This document shows positions 49,629 through 62,527 of a DNA stretch of 64,000 bases, one piece after another. The translations under genes and the position numbers were made by a program. Below the pieces are notes generated by a model. That model saw only the letters and a program-made list of their open reading frames with translations, had not been told where the DNA came from and searched no databases. The DNA comes from Cavia porcellus (taxonomy: Eukaryota; Chordata; Mammalia; Rodentia; Caviidae), in contig NW_026947543.1 of assembly GCF_034190915.1 (NCBI RefSeq), positions 868,001 through 932,000 on the forward strand, read 5' to 3'. The stretch's first letter is position 1, and every line of letters begins with the position of its first letter.

Positions 49629-50170
49629 AACAGAAAACTAGACACACTTGGTCTAGGTCCCGGGGTTCACTACATGAGTTGTGGAGTCTAAATATTCCAT
49701 GCCATGAGAAAATACCTGGGATTTTTAGTGAAAGGTGCATTTGCATCCCTTTTCTAAGGGTTTCCCTTTCACCACGTTACATTTGAATTCTGGGAAAACC
49801 TGCTGGTGACAAGCTATCTAGCATTATGTTGGTTTAGGTATTGAGCTAGTACCGTATGTTTAGTGTTCAGGGTTATGCTGGAATGGCTACAGAACTCCTT
49901 GAAATAGCTATTGCAGACAAGTGAACCCCGAGGAAGCTGGATAGTTGAAGCAGGCACTCCAAATATTCATGCATTGCAAGGATTCACTTTCATTTTGGGA
50001 CTCATCTTCTGGTTGCTGGCTTTTAGTGCTAACTGATACTACCTTGGTGGCAGTAATACAGCAGAGACTGCATGTATGGTTTGCAGGTTTGCTTCCCAAG
50101 CCACCAGAAACTTGGCAGAACCCAAATCATTGTGGCATTTTCTTTCCTCCCCTGAAACATTTGGCTTTCT

Positions 50171-50812
50171 AAGTTTGAAAGTTGAATAGACTGGCCTAGT
50201 CAGGTTTGGACACCATGTACCACAAACTGAGCTAAAGACAGAGACAATTACTTCCCTCCACTTGTCAAAATATGTCAAATTTGCTTGGTCACCACAATTT
50301 CAAAGAAAATTCTGAGGCAACTTAGAGAGGTGAATCAAATACTGCCTGATTGGAATGGCTGTGGTTGTATGAGGTGGAAAGCTGCAGAGTTGGGCTGAAA
50401 CTGTTCACAGAAATCCACAGGCTTGTGGTTGCCAGGCAACCACACTGGGCTGAGATTGGCTGAACATCACTGTGAGGTGGATTTTAGGCTCTAGGTTTGA
50501 AAATTTAAAAGACTGGGGTGTCAAGTTTGGAACACATCGACCAGAGACAGACCAAAAGGTCTTTCAATTACTTCCCTCCACTTCTCAAAATATGTCAAAT
50601 TTTCTTGATCACTACAACTGTAAAAAAAATTCTGAGGCAACATAGAGAGGCTAATCAAATACTGCATGATTGGAATGGCTGTGGTTGTAGGAGGTGGAAA
50701 GCTGCAGAGTTGGGCTGAAACAGTTCACAGAAAGCCACAAGCTTGTGGTTGCCAGGCAACCACACTGGGCTGTGATTGGCTGAGCACCATTTTGAGCTGG
50801 ACTTTAGGCTCT
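50171..50812 (+). repeat. Internal tandem duplication A+B, unit 14
   Basis: Perfect X-boxes at 50425-50443 and 50745-50763. One A is missing from GGGGTAGTC at the start of copy B. Confidence 0.93.
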
Positions 50813-50910
50813 AGGATACAAGTGTGCAATAGGAGACCTGAGTCACAATGCTGGGCGTTGCCATGGAGACCTCAGTGGCCCAGAGGACCTTGTAGGGCAA
50901 GATTTAAATA
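50745..50910 (+). promoter_or_regulatory. Promoter-like cluster, unit 14
   Basis: All five elements are intact. GTGCAATAGGAG between CCAAT and AP-1 is private. TATA-like box 50903-50910. Confidence 0.5.
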
Positions 50911-53353
50911 GGATGAATATTCTTGGCCTGGTATGCCACAGGATTCTCACTGAAGGCTTCACTGCTCAGAATTTGGGGATGGAAGTGCTTGCCAATCTAC
51001 ACATGGATGTACTTTCAATGGGATATGAAATATGCCAGGGCCTGGCAGATGTTCTCTGACATGTCCTATCCTTGAGCATATGCTTTTCCCTTGTCATATC
51101 TGTCATTTGGCTGAGTCCTGTTCCCTAAGCTATTCAGTCAAGACTTGCTGGAATCATTCACCTGCAGTATAAGAGCTTTCTGTGAAATTTCTCAGCAGAA
51201 ATCCTCTGCAAGCACATAGCTTTGGATATGAGAGACAGTGGTGGAAGTTGAATTTCAAGGGCAGATATTTGAAAACAATGAAACAAGCCCTGAATAAGAT
51301 CTTTACATGTTTCCCAGATGAATATGTTTGGAAATTCGGGGGAAGATCGAGATCAAGACTGAGAAGAGTGCACACGCATTTCAAGGTACAAAAACCAGGG
51401 AAAAACATGGGAAAGCAAGAGAGCTGGTTAATTTGATATAAAAATCTTTGATGATGAAAGGAAAATTATATTCTCATGGTGATTTAATCAGGCTGTAGCA
51501 GTGAAGTTCTCATGTTGGTTGTCCTATGTGTGGCCTTCTGCATTGGGCAGTGGATGCAGTACAGGAGATCTTCAAATAAATCTGGTGGAACACAAAATAG
51601 TGAAAAAAATATCAATCTAAATCCTGAGTATTCCTTCCCTTTGAGAACATATATGGATAATGTCCGGAGTTTCAAAAGAGAAAATGTCTATTGGGTCATG
51701 GTTTCACCAATGAAATGGTCACTTCACATAACATTTTGAATTTTGCTTTCACAGTTGCTCATGTACCGGGCCTGAGTAAAGCAGAATGCAGAGTAAGCCT
51801 CATCAATAGTTGTGCATTCCATAAGTGGTTTTAAAACCAGTGAAACCCTTTGGACCTAGTGTTTGTATTTAATTGGTTGATTTGGTTTTCAAATTGTTTG
51901 TTTTACTATTTTTAACTTTGTGAGTCAGGGAAGCCCTCACTCATAGTGATTTCGACCTCTCCAAAAGCTCTGAAGTTATTCATGTAACAGCTATTACATG
52001 TTATAAGTTTCTCCTATTAAAACTTGAAAGACTAACAGACTCTGCTACTTTTCATCCTTATTCAGTGTTGCGCTAAATTCAGTGTTGGACTTTATTTACA
52101 AGTCCTTGAAATGTGTCCTCCTCTAGTCACTGGTCGTGCTGGAATGTACTTTCTTGTGAAGACAGGATTTGAGCAAATTGACACAAGTACCAGTGTGCCA
52201 CTACTCTGGACACTTGGTTAAATATCGAGTTGCCTAAATGGTGTGTGTTTTACTTTGATCTCTGCTCACACTTTGCTCATCCAGTTAGAACCACAGGGCT
52301 CCAGGCCATAGCGTTCTAGGCCTAAACAAGAAAATTTCCATTCCGTTTTGGGAGTTCATTCGTCTCTCATAATTACTTTTTCCAGAAATGTGTGCTTCAG
52401 GAGAGGCCCGGTCTAAATGTGGAGAGGCCCATTTTCCTTCTCTCACTTTCAGTCTTTCTAAGATTTTCAGTTACTAGAGGTTTGCCCAGACTTGCCATTG
52501 TCAAGGGACAGTGCACTTCACTTGAAGTTGTGCAGTATTACTTCATGTGTCTCCGTGGAAATTCCACCAATTGGAAACTCTTGCTGTAGTCATCTCCAAG
52601 TGTTTCTGCATAAGAAAATATAACTAACAAAGGATGTGGTTTCAAGCAGAATGAAGAATGGAGGGATAATCTTTATTTCAGTGCAGGTTGACCTTTCAAA
52701 GCAACAGTAATTCTTATGAAATAGGCGGTAAAATCTTTTGTAAAGAGACATGGATATGACATGCTCAACTTTATGTCACATTTTTTAAAAAGCCAAGGGC
52801 ATTTGAGAAATTCTTGGCTGTTGAATTGTCCCTTTTTTCAAATTTCTCTTAGGTAAGACACTCCAGTTTCTTCAAACCATGGTACTGTTCCTTCCATGTA
52901 AAAAACCAAAGCAAAAAACAAAATAAATTAAAACAAAACCCATCAAATTACATTTGAGAGCACACAATTGCTCAGCAGGCCCACTATTCAAGAAGCTAGA
53001 GGTACAGAAACCTCAGCCTACAGCCCATGGCCTGAAGTTTTTTCTCTATCATGGCCCCTCAGTTCCCTGGCATGTCCACATTAACTCATGAATCTTTACT
53101 AATTACCTCTTCAAATGCACAGTATCCAATATATGTGAACCCTGTTCACCTGGGCTGTAATCATCCAAGGACACACCAGAGGAAAGGCAGCCACCCCCTT
53201 GCCTGGGGCCTTGGAGCTTATCACAATAGAAATGGAAACCTGAACAAGGGGAGACAAAACAAAGAGAGGAATATTCCTAAAGTCTGAAACACAGAAGCTA
53301 CCTATAGACCAGTAGTGGGATTTCACAAATTATGTAAGAATCTCTGTGCACAT

Positions 53354-53501
53354 GCTTGGCATGGTCGCTCATGCCTATAATCCCAGCAATCTGGGGGCTG
53401 AGGTGGATGGATCCTTGGGAGTTCCAGTCCATCGTGGGCTATGAATTTATCTCAAGGCCTCTTTCAACAACTACATAAGATGCTGTTTCCAAAAAGAGGA
53501 C
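53354..53501 (+). mobile_element. Degenerate B1 SINE, unit 14
   Basis: Closest to the majority sequence of the array, with B box GTTCCAGTCC and GGGCTATGAATTTATC. Confidence 0.85.
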
Positions 53502-54042
53502 AACAGAAAACTAGACACACTTGGTCTAGGTCCCGGGGTTCACTATATGAGTTGTGGAGTCTAAATATTCCATGCCATGAGAAAATACCTGGGATTTTTA
53601 GTGAAAGGGGCATTTGCATCCCTTTTCTAAGGGTTTCCCTTTCACCATGTTACATTTGAATTCTGGGAAAACCTGCTGGTGAGAAGCTATCTAGCATTAT
53701 GTTGGTTTAGGTATTGAGCTAGTACCTCATGTTTAGTGTTCAGGGTTATGCTGGAATGGCTGCAGACCTCCTTGAAATAGCTATTGCAGACAAGTGAACC
53801 CCGAGGAAGCTGGATAGTTGAAGCAGGCACTACAAATATTCATGCACTGCAAGGATTCACTTTCATTTTGGGACTCATCTTCTGGTTGCTGGCTTTTAGT
53901 GCTAACTGATACTACCATGGTGGCAGTAATCCAGCAGAGACTGCATGTATGGTTTGCAGGTTTGCTTCCAAGCCACCAGAAACTTGGCAGAAAACAAATC
54001 ATTGTGGCATTTTCTTTCCTCCCCTGAAACATTTGGCTTTCT

Positions 54043-54685
54043 AAGTTTGAAAATTGAATAGACTGGGCTAGTCAGGTTTGGACCCCATGTAACACCAACA
54101 GAGCTAAAGACAGAGCCAATTACTTCCCTCCACTTGTCAAAGTATGTCAAATTTGCTTGGTCACCACAAGTTCAAAGAAAATATTGAGGCAACTTAGATA
54201 GGTGAATCAAATACTGCCTGATTGGAATGGCTGTGGTTGTATGAGGTGGAAAGCTGCAGAGTTGGGCTGAAACTGTTCACAGAAATCCACAGGCTTGTGG
54301 TTGCCAGGCAACCACACTGGGCTGAGATTGGGTGAACATCCCTGTTAGGTGGATTTTAGGCTCTAGGTTTGAAAATTTAAAAGACTGGGGTAGTCAAGTT
54401 TGGAACACATAGACCAGAGACAGACCAAAAGGTCTTTCAATTACTTCCCTCCACTTCTCAAAATATGTCAAATTTTATTGATCACTACAACTGTAAAAAA
54501 AATTCTGAGGCAACATAGAGAGGCTAATCAAATACTGCATGATTGGAATGGCTGTGGATGTATGAGGTGGAAAGCTGCAGAGTTGGGCTGAAACATTTCA
54601 CAGAAAGCCACAAGCTTGTGGTTGCCAGGCAACCACACTGGGCTGTGATTGGCTGAGCACCATAGTGAGCTGGACTTTAGGCTCT
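54043..54685 (+). repeat. Internal tandem duplication A+B, unit 15
   Basis: Perfect X-boxes at 54297-54315 and 54618-54636. The copy A CCAAT region is GAGATTGGGTG, a private change from GAGATTGGCTG. Confidence 0.93.
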
Positions 54686-54783
54686 AGGATACAAGTGTGC
54701 AGTAAGAGACCTGAGTCACAATGCTGGGCGTTGACATAGAGACCTCAGTGGCACAGAGGACCTTGTAGGGCAAGATTTAAATA
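54618..54783 (+). promoter_or_regulatory. Promoter-like cluster, unit 15
   Basis: Perfect X-box, CCAAT and AP-1. The half site is doubly changed (GTTGACATAGAGAC). TATA-like box 54776-54783. Confidence 0.45.
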
Positions 54784-57225
54784 GGATGAATATTCTTGGC
54801 CTGGTATGCCACAGGATTCTCACTGAAGGCTTCACTGCTCAGAATTTGGGGATGGAAGTGCTTGCCAATCTACACATGGATGTACTTTCAATGGGATATG
54901 AAATATGCCAGGGCCTGGCAGATGTTCTCTGACATGTCCTATCCTTGAGCATATGCTTTTCCCTTGTCATGTCTGTCATTTGGCTGAGTCCTGTTCCCTA
55001 AGCTGTTCAGTCAAGACTTGCTGGAATCATTCACCTGCAGTATAAGAGCTTTCTGTGAAATTTCTCAGCAGAAATCCTCTGCAAGCACATAGCTTTGGAT
55101 ATGAGAGACAGTGGTGGAAGTTGAATTTCAAGGGCAGATATTTGAAAACAATGAAACAAGCCCCGAATAAGATCTTTACATGTTTCCCAGATGAATATGT
55201 TTGGAAATTCGGGGGAATATCGAGATCAAGACCGAGAAGAGTGCACACGCATTTCAAGGTACAAAAACCAGGGAAAAACATGGGAAAGCAAGAGAGCTGG
55301 TTAATTTGATATAAAAATCTTTGATGATGAAAGGAAAATTATATTCTCATGGTGATTTAATCAGGCTGTAGCAGTGAAGTTCTCATGTTGGTTGTCCTAT
55401 GTGTGGCCTTCTGCATTGGGCAGTGGATGCAGTACAGGAGATCTTCAAATAAATCTGGTGGAACACAAAATATTGAAAAAAATATCAAGCTAAATCCTGT
55501 GTATTCCTTCCCTTTGAGAACATATATGGATAATGTCCGGAGTTTCAAAAGAGAAAATGTCTATTGGGTCATGGTTTCACCAATGAAATGGTCACTTCAC
55601 ATAAAATTTTGAATTTTGCTTTCACAGTTGCTCATGTACCGGGCCTGAGTAAAGCAGAATGCAGAGTAAGCCTCATCAATAGTTGTGCATTCCATAAGTG
55701 GTTTTAAAACCAGTGAAACACTTTGGACCTAGTGTTTGTATTTAATTGGTTGATTGGTTTTTCAAATTGTTTGTTTTACTATTTTTAACTTTGGGAGTCA
55801 GGGAAGCCCTCACTCATAGTGATTTAGACCTCTCCAAAAGCTCTGAAGTTATTGATGTAACACCTATTACATGTTATAAGTTTCTCCTATTAAAACTTGA
55901 AAGTCTAACAGACTCTGCTACTTTTCGTCTAAATTCAGTGTTGCGCTAAATTCAGTGTTGGACTTTATTTACAAGTCCTTTGAAATGTGTCCTCCTCTAG
56001 TCACTGGTCGTGCTGGAATGTACTTTCTTGTGAAGACAGGATTTGAGCAAATTGACACAAGTACAGTTTGCCACTACTCTGGACACCTGATTAAATATCG
56101 AGTTGCCTAAATGGTGTGTGTTTTACTTTGATCTCTGCTCACACTTTGCTCATCCAGTTAGAACCACAGGGCTCCAGGCCATAGCATTCTAGGCCTAAAC
56201 AAGAAAATTTCCATTCCGTTTTGGGAGTTCATTCGTCTCTCATAATTACTTTTTCCACAAATGAGTGCTTCAGGAGAGGCCCTGTCTAAATGTGGAGAGG
56301 CCCATTTTCATTCACTCACTTTCAGACTTTCTAAGATTTTCAGTTATTAGAGGTTTGCCCACACTTGCCATTGTCAAGGGACAGTGCACTTCACTTGAAG
56401 TTGTGCAGTATTACTTCATGTGTCTCCGTGGAAATTCCACCAATGGGAAACTCTTGCTGTAGTCATCTCCAAGTGTTTCTGCCTAAGAAAATATAACTAA
56501 CAAAGGATGTGGTTTCAAGCAGAATGAGGAATGGAGGGATAATCTTTATTTCAGTGCAGGTTGACCTTTCAAAGAAACAGTAATTCCTATGAAATAGGAG
56601 GTAAAATCTTTTGTAAAGAGACATGGATATGACATGCTCAACTTCATGTCACATTTTTTAAAAAGCCAAGGGCATTTGAGAAATTCTTGGCTGCTGAATT
56701 GTCCCTTTTTCAAATTTCTCTTAGGTAAGACACTCCAGTTTCTTCAAACCATGGTACTGTTCCTTCCATGTAAAAAACCAAAGCAAAAAACAAAATAAAT
56801 TAAAACAAAACCCATCAAATTACATTTGAGAGCACACAATTGCTCAGCAGGCCCACTATTCAAGAAGCTAGAGGTACAGAAGCCTCAGCCTTCAGCCCAT
56901 GGCCTGAAGTTTTGTCTCTATCATGGCCCCTCAATTCCCTGGCTTGTCCACATTAACTCATGAATCTTTACTCATTTCCTCTTCAAATGTACACGATCCA
57001 ATATATTTGGACCCTGTTCACCTGGGCTGTAATCGTCCAAGGACACACCAGAGGAAGGGCAGCCACCCACTTGCCTGGGGCCTTGGAGCTTATCACAATA
57101 GAAATGGAAACCTGAACAAGGGGAGCCAAAACAAAGAGAGTAATATTCCTAAAGTCTGATTCACAGAAGCTACCTATAGACCAGTAGTGGGATTTCACAA
57201 GTTATGTAAGAATCTCTGTGCATTT

Positions 57226-57373
57226 GCTTGGCTTGGTCGCTCATGCCTATAATCCCAGCAATCTGGGGGCTGAGGTGGATGGATCCTTGGGAGTTCCTGT
57301 CCATCGTGGGCTATGAAATTATCTCAAGGCCTCTTTCAACAACTACATAAGATGCTGTTTCCAAAAAGAGGAC
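57226..57373 (+). mobile_element. Degenerate B1 SINE, unit 15
   Basis: Starts GCTTGGCTTGG and carries a-type GTTCCTGTCC although the unit's middle is b type, which places a conversion boundary just upstream. Confidence 0.85.
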
Positions 57374-57914
57374 AACAGAAAACTAGACACACTTGGTCTA
57401 GGTCCCGGGTTCACTACATGAGTTGTGAAGTCTAAATATTCCATGCCATGAGAAAATACCTGGGATTTTTAGTGAAAGGGGCATTTGCATCCCTTTTCTA
57501 ATGGTTTCCCTTTCACCATGTTACATTTGAATTCTGGGAAAACCTGCTGGTGACAAGCTATCTAGCATTATGTTGGTTTAGGTATTGAGCTAGTACCTCA
57601 TGTTTAGTGTTCAGGGATATGCCGGAATGGCTGCAGACCTCCTTGAAATAGCTATTGCAGACAAGTGAACCCCAAGGAGGCTGGATAGTTGAAGCAGGCA
57701 CTCCAAATATTCATGCACTGCAAGGATTCACTTTCATTTTGGGACTCATCTTCTGGTTGCTGGGTTTTAGTGCTAACTGATACTACCATGGTGGCAGTAA
57801 TCCAGCAAAGACTGCATGTATGGTTTGCAGGTTTGCTTCCTAAGCCACCAGAAACTTGGCAGAACCCAAATCATTGTGGCATTTTCTTTCCTCCCCTGAA
57901 ACATTTGGCTTTCT

Positions 57915-58557
57915 AAGTTTGAAAATTGAATAGACTGGGCTAGTCAGGTTTGGACCCCATGTACCACCAACTGAGCTAAAGACAGAGCCAATTACTTCCC
58001 TCCACTTGTCAAAATATGTCAAATTTGCTTGGTCACCACAACTTCAAAGAAAATTCTGAGGCAACTTAGAGAGATGAATCAAATACTGCCTGATTGGAAT
58101 GGCTGTGGTTGTATGAGGTGGAAAGCTGCAGAGTTGGGCTGAAACTGTTCACAGAAATCCACAGGCTCTTGGTTGCCAGGCAACCACACTGGGCTGAGAT
58201 TGGCTGAACATCACTGTGAGGTGGATTTTAGGCTCTAGGTTTGAAAATTTAAAAGACTGGGGTAGTCAAGTTTGGAACACATCGACCACAGACAGACCAA
58301 AAGGTCTTTCAATTACTTCCCTCCACTTCTCAAAATATGTCAAATTTTCTTGATCACTACAAGTGTAAAAAAATTTCTGATGCAACATAGAGAGGCTAAT
58401 CAAATACTGCATGATTGGAATAGCTGTGGTTGTATGAGGTGGAAAGCTGCAGAGTTGGGCTGAAACAGTTTACAGAAAGCCACAAGCTTGTGGTTGCCAG
58501 GCAACCACACTGGGCTCTGATTGGCTGAGCACCATTGTGAGCTGGACTTTAGGCTCT
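57915..58557 (+). repeat. Internal tandem duplication A+B, unit 16
   Basis: X-box A (58169-58187) has lost the outermost pair of its left arm. X-box B at 58490-58508 is perfect and preceded by ACAGTTTACAG, shared with the single-copy units 1 and 12. Confidence 0.93.
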
Positions 58558-58655
58558 AGGATACAAGTGTGCAGTAGGAGACCTGAGTCACAATGCTGTG
58601 CATTGCCATGGAGACCTCAGTGGCACAGAGGACCTTGTAGGGCAAGATTTAAATA
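58490..58655 (+). promoter_or_regulatory. Promoter-like cluster, unit 16
   Basis: Perfect X-box. GGGCTCTGATTGG keeps the CCAAT core. The half site is preceded by GTGCATTGCC, a CpG loss from GGCGTTGCC. TATA-like box 58648-58655. Confidence 0.48.
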
Positions 58656-61097
58656 GGATGAATATTCTTGGCCTGATATGCCACAGGATTCTCACTGAAG
58701 GCTTCACTGCTCAGAATTTGGGGATGGAAATGCTTGCCAATCTACACATGGATGTACTTTCAATGGGATATGAAATATGCCAGGGCCTGGCAGATGTTCT
58801 CTGACATGTCCTATCCTTGAGCATATGCTTTTCCCTTGTCATGTCTGTCATTTTTCTGAGTCCTGTTCCCTAAGCTATTCAGTCAAGACTTGCTGGAATC
58901 ATTCACCTGCAGTATAAGAGCTTTCTGTGAAATTTCTCAGCAGAAATCCTGTGCAAGCACATAGCTTTGGATATGAGAGACAGTGGTGGAAGTTGAATTT
59001 CAAGGGCAGATATTTGAAAACAATGAAACAAGCCCCGAATAAGATCTTTACATGGTTCCCAGATGAATATGTTTGGAAATACAGGGGAAGATGGAGATCA
59101 AGTCTGAGAAGAGTGCACATGCATTTTAAGGTACAAAAACCAGGGAAAAACATGGGAACCAAGAGAGCTGGTTAATTTGATGTAAAAATCTTTGATGATG
59201 AAAGGAAAATTATATTCTCATGGTGATTTAATCAGGCTGTAGCAGTGAAGTTCTCATGTTGGTTGACCTAAGTGTGGAATTCTGCATTGGCCAGTGGATG
59301 CAGGACAGGGGATCTTCAAATAAATCTGGTGGAACACAAAATAGTGAAAAAAATATCAATCTAAATCCTGTGTATTCCTTCCCTTTGAGAACATATATGG
59401 ATAATGTCCGGAGTTTCAAAAGAGAAAATGTCTATTGGGTCATGGTTTCACCAATGAAATGGTCACTTCACATAACATTTTGAATTTTGCTTTCACAGTT
59501 GCTCATGTACCGGGCCTGAGTAAAGCAGAATGCAGAGTAAGCCTCATCAATAGTTGTGCATTCCATAAGTGGTTTTAAAACCAGTGAAACCCTTTGGACC
59601 TAGTGTTTGTATTTAATTGGTTGATTGGTTTTTCAAATTGTTTGTTTTACAATTTTTAACTTTGGGATTCAGGGAAGCCCTCACTCATAGTGTTTTAGAT
59701 CTCTCCAAAAGCTCTGAAGTTATTGATGTAACAGCTATTACATGTTATAAGTTTCTCCTATTAAAATTTGAAAGACTAACAGACTCTGCTACTTTTCATC
59801 TAAATTCAGTGTTGCGCTAAATTCAGTGCTGGACTTTATTTACAAGTCCTTTGAAATGGGTCCTCCTCTAGTCACTGGTCGTGCTGGAATGTACTTTCTT
59901 GTCAAGACAGGATTTGCGCAAATTGATACAAGTACAGTTTGACACTACTCTGGACCCCTGGTTAAATATCGAGTTGCCTAAATGGTGTGTGTTTTACTTT
60001 GATCTAAGCTCACACTTTGCTCATCCAGTTAGAACCACAGGGCTCCAGGCTATAGCGTTCTAGGCCTAAACAAGAAAATTTCCATTTCATTTTGGGAGTT
60101 CATTCGTCTCTCATAATTACTTTTTCTACAAATGTGTGCTTCAGGAAAGGCCCTGTGTAAATGTGGAGAGGCCCATTTTCATTCACTCACTTTCAGACTT
60201 TCTAAGATTTTCAGTTACTAGAGGTTTGCCCAGGCTTGCCATTGTCAAGGGACAGTGCACTTCACTTGAAGTTGTGCAGTATTACTTCATGTGTCTCCGT
60301 GGAAATTCCACCAATGGGAAACTCTTGCTGTAGTCATCGCCAAGTGTTTCTGCCTAAGAAAATATAACTAACAAAGGATGTGGTTTCAAGTAGAATGAGG
60401 AATGGAGGGATAATCTTTATTTCAGTGCAGGTTGACCTTTCAAAGAAACAGTAATTCCTATGAAATAGGAGGTAAAATCTTTTGTAAAGAGACATGGATA
60501 TGACATGCTCAACTTTATGTCACATTTTTTAAAAAGCCAAGGGCATTTGAGAAATTCTTGGCTGCTGAATTGTCCCTTTTTTCAAATTTCTCTTAGGTAA
60601 GACACTCCAGTTTCTTCAAACCATGGTACTGTTCCTTCCATGTAAAAAACCAAAGCAAAAAACAAAATAAATTAAAACAAAACCCATCAAATTACATTTG
60701 AGAGCACACAATTGCTCAGCAGGCCCACTATTCAAGAAGCTAGAGGTACAGAAGCCTCAGCCTTCAGTCCATGGCCTGAAGTTTTGTCTCTATCATGGCC
60801 CCTCAATTCCCTGGCATGTCCACATTAACTCATGAATCTTTACTCATTTCCTCTTCAAATGCACAGGATCCAATATATTTGAACCCTGTTCACCTGGGCT
60901 GTAATCATCCAAGGACACACCAGAGGAAGGGCAGCCAACCCCTTGCCTGGGGCCTTGGAGCTTATCACAATAGAAATGGAAACCTGAACAAGGGGAGCCA
61001 AAACAAAGAGAGGAATATTCCTAAAGTCTGATTCACAGAAGCTACCTATAGACCAGTAGTGGGATTTCACAAATTATGTACGAATCTCTGTGCACAT

Positions 61098-61245
61098 GCT
61101 TGGCATGGTCGCTCATGCCTATAATCCCAGCAATCTGGGGGCTGAGGTGGATGCATCCTTGGGAGTTCAAGTCCATCGTGGGTTACGGATTTATCTCAAG
61201 GCGTCTTTCAACAACTACATAAGATGCTGTTTCCAAAAAGAGGAC
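61098..61245 (+). mobile_element. Degenerate B1 SINE, unit 16
   Basis: GTTCAAGTCC and GTGGGTTACGG as in unit 9. Private AAGGCGTCTTTC. Confidence 0.85.
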
Positions 61246-61787
61246 AACAGAAAACTAGACACACTTGGTCTAGGTCCCGGGGTTCACTACATGAGTTGTG
61301 GTGTCTAAATATTCCATGCCATGAGAAAATACCTGGGAGTTTTAGTGAAAGGGGCATTTGCATCCCTTTTCTAAGGGTTTCCCTTTCACCATGTTACATT
61401 TCAATTCTGGGAAAAACTGCTGGTGACAAGCTATCTAGCATTATGTTGGTTTAGGTATTGAGCTAGTACCTCATGTTTAGTGTTCAGGGTTATGCCGGCA
61501 TGGCTGCAGACCTCCTTGAAATAGCTATTGCAGACAAGTGAACCCCGAGGAAGCTGGATAGTTGAAGCAGGCACTCCAAATATTCATGCACTGCAAGGAT
61601 TCACTTTCATTTTGGGACTCATCTTCTGGTTGCTGGCTTTTAGTGCTAACTGATACTACCATGGTGGCAGTAATCCAGCAGAGACTGCATGTATGGTTTG
61701 CAGGTTTGCTTCCCAAGCCACCAGAAACTTGGCAGAACCCAAATCATTGTGGCATTTTCTTTCCTCCCCTGAAACATTTGACTTTCT

Positions 61788-62430
61788 AAGTTTGAAAATT
61801 GAATAGACTGGGCTAGTCAGGTTTGGACCCCATTTACCACCAACTGAGCTAAAGACAGAGCCAATTACTTCCCTCCACTTGTCAAAATATGTCAAATTTG
61901 CTTGGTCACCACAACTTCAAAGAAAATTCTGAGGCAACTTAGAGTGGTGAATCAAATACTGCCTGATTGGAATGGCTGTGGTTGTATGAGGTGGAAAGCT
62001 GCAGAGTTGGGTTGAAACTGTTCACAGAAATCCACAGGCTTGTGGTTACCAGGCAACCACACTGGGCTGAGATTGGCTGAACATCACTGTGAGGTGGATT
62101 TTAGGCTCTAGGTTTGAAAATTTAAAAGACTGGGGTAGTCAAGTTTGGAACACATCGACCACAGACAGACCAAAAGGTCTTTCAAATACTTCCCTCCACT
62201 TCTCAAAATATGTCAAATTTTATTGATCACTACAACTGTAAAAAAAATTCTGAGGCAACAAAGAGAGGCTAATCAAATACTGCATGATTGGAATGGCTGT
62301 GGTTGTATGAGGTGGAAAGCTGCAGAGTTGGGCTGAAATAGTTCACAGAAAGCCACAAGCTTGTGGTTGCCAGGCAACCACACTGGGCTGTGATTGGCTG
62401 AGCACCATTGTGAGCTGGACTTTAGGCATT
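61788..62430 (+). repeat. Internal tandem duplication A+B, unit 17
   Basis: X-box A at 62042-62060 has GGTTACC. X-box B at 62363-62381 is perfect. The ending TTAGGCATTAGG matches unit 10. Confidence 0.93.
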
Positions 62431-62527
62431 AGGATACAAGTGTGCAGTAGGAGACCTGAGTCACAATGCTGGGCGTTGCCATGGAGACCTCAGTGGCACA
62501 GAGGACTTGTAGGGCAAGATTTAAATA
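62363..62527 (+). promoter_or_regulatory. Promoter-like cluster, unit 17
   Basis: All five elements are intact, with the shorter spacer. TATA-like box 62520-62527. The rest of its presumed transcribed region is cut by the window end. Confidence 0.5.

Larger units (their letters stand above)
45828..49701 (+). repeat. Unit 13
   Basis: It starts like unit 2 (GCGGACAAG near 46040), as unit 12 resembles unit 1, so the 1-2 junction and the 12-13 junction match. It has a private extra T in GACTTTGCTGG near 47272 and a one-base loss in ACACCATTTC near 47500. Both X-box palindromes are intact. The second part carries GACGTCTCC near 48081. ATG frame at 49178. Confidence 0.95.
49702..53574 (+). repeat. 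Unit 14
   Basis: Hairpin with intact octamer at 49728-49772, followed by CCACG instead of CCATG. Private changes include CTTTCAGTCTTTC near 52448 and GATTTGGTTTTC near 51880. It shares CCAATTGGAAAC with unit 13 and CAGTGTGCC with a-type units. Both X-box palindromes are intact. ATG frame at 53051. Confidence 0.95.
53575..57445 (+). repeat. Unit 15 (b-type mosaic)
   Basis: It opens like unit 2 (TTCCAAGCC, AAAACAAATC), is b type in its middle (AAATGAGTGCTTC, CCCACACTTGCC), then switches near 57.0 kb to an a-like end (GTTCCTGTCC in the B1). The half site after AP-1 reads GTTGACATAG. One base is missing from CCCGGGGTTC near 57405. ATG frame at 56923. Confidence 0.95.
57446..61318 (+). repeat. 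Unit 16 (c type, near twin of unit 9)
   Basis: The inner stem of the hairpin at 57472-57516 is broken (CTAATGG). The copy A palindrome has lost its outer arm (CTCTTGG near 58167). GGGATC near 59307 destroys a BglII site kept in the other units. TTACAATTTTTAAC near 59648 and GTTTTAGATCTC near 59691 are shared with unit 9. ATG frame at 60795. Confidence 0.95.
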
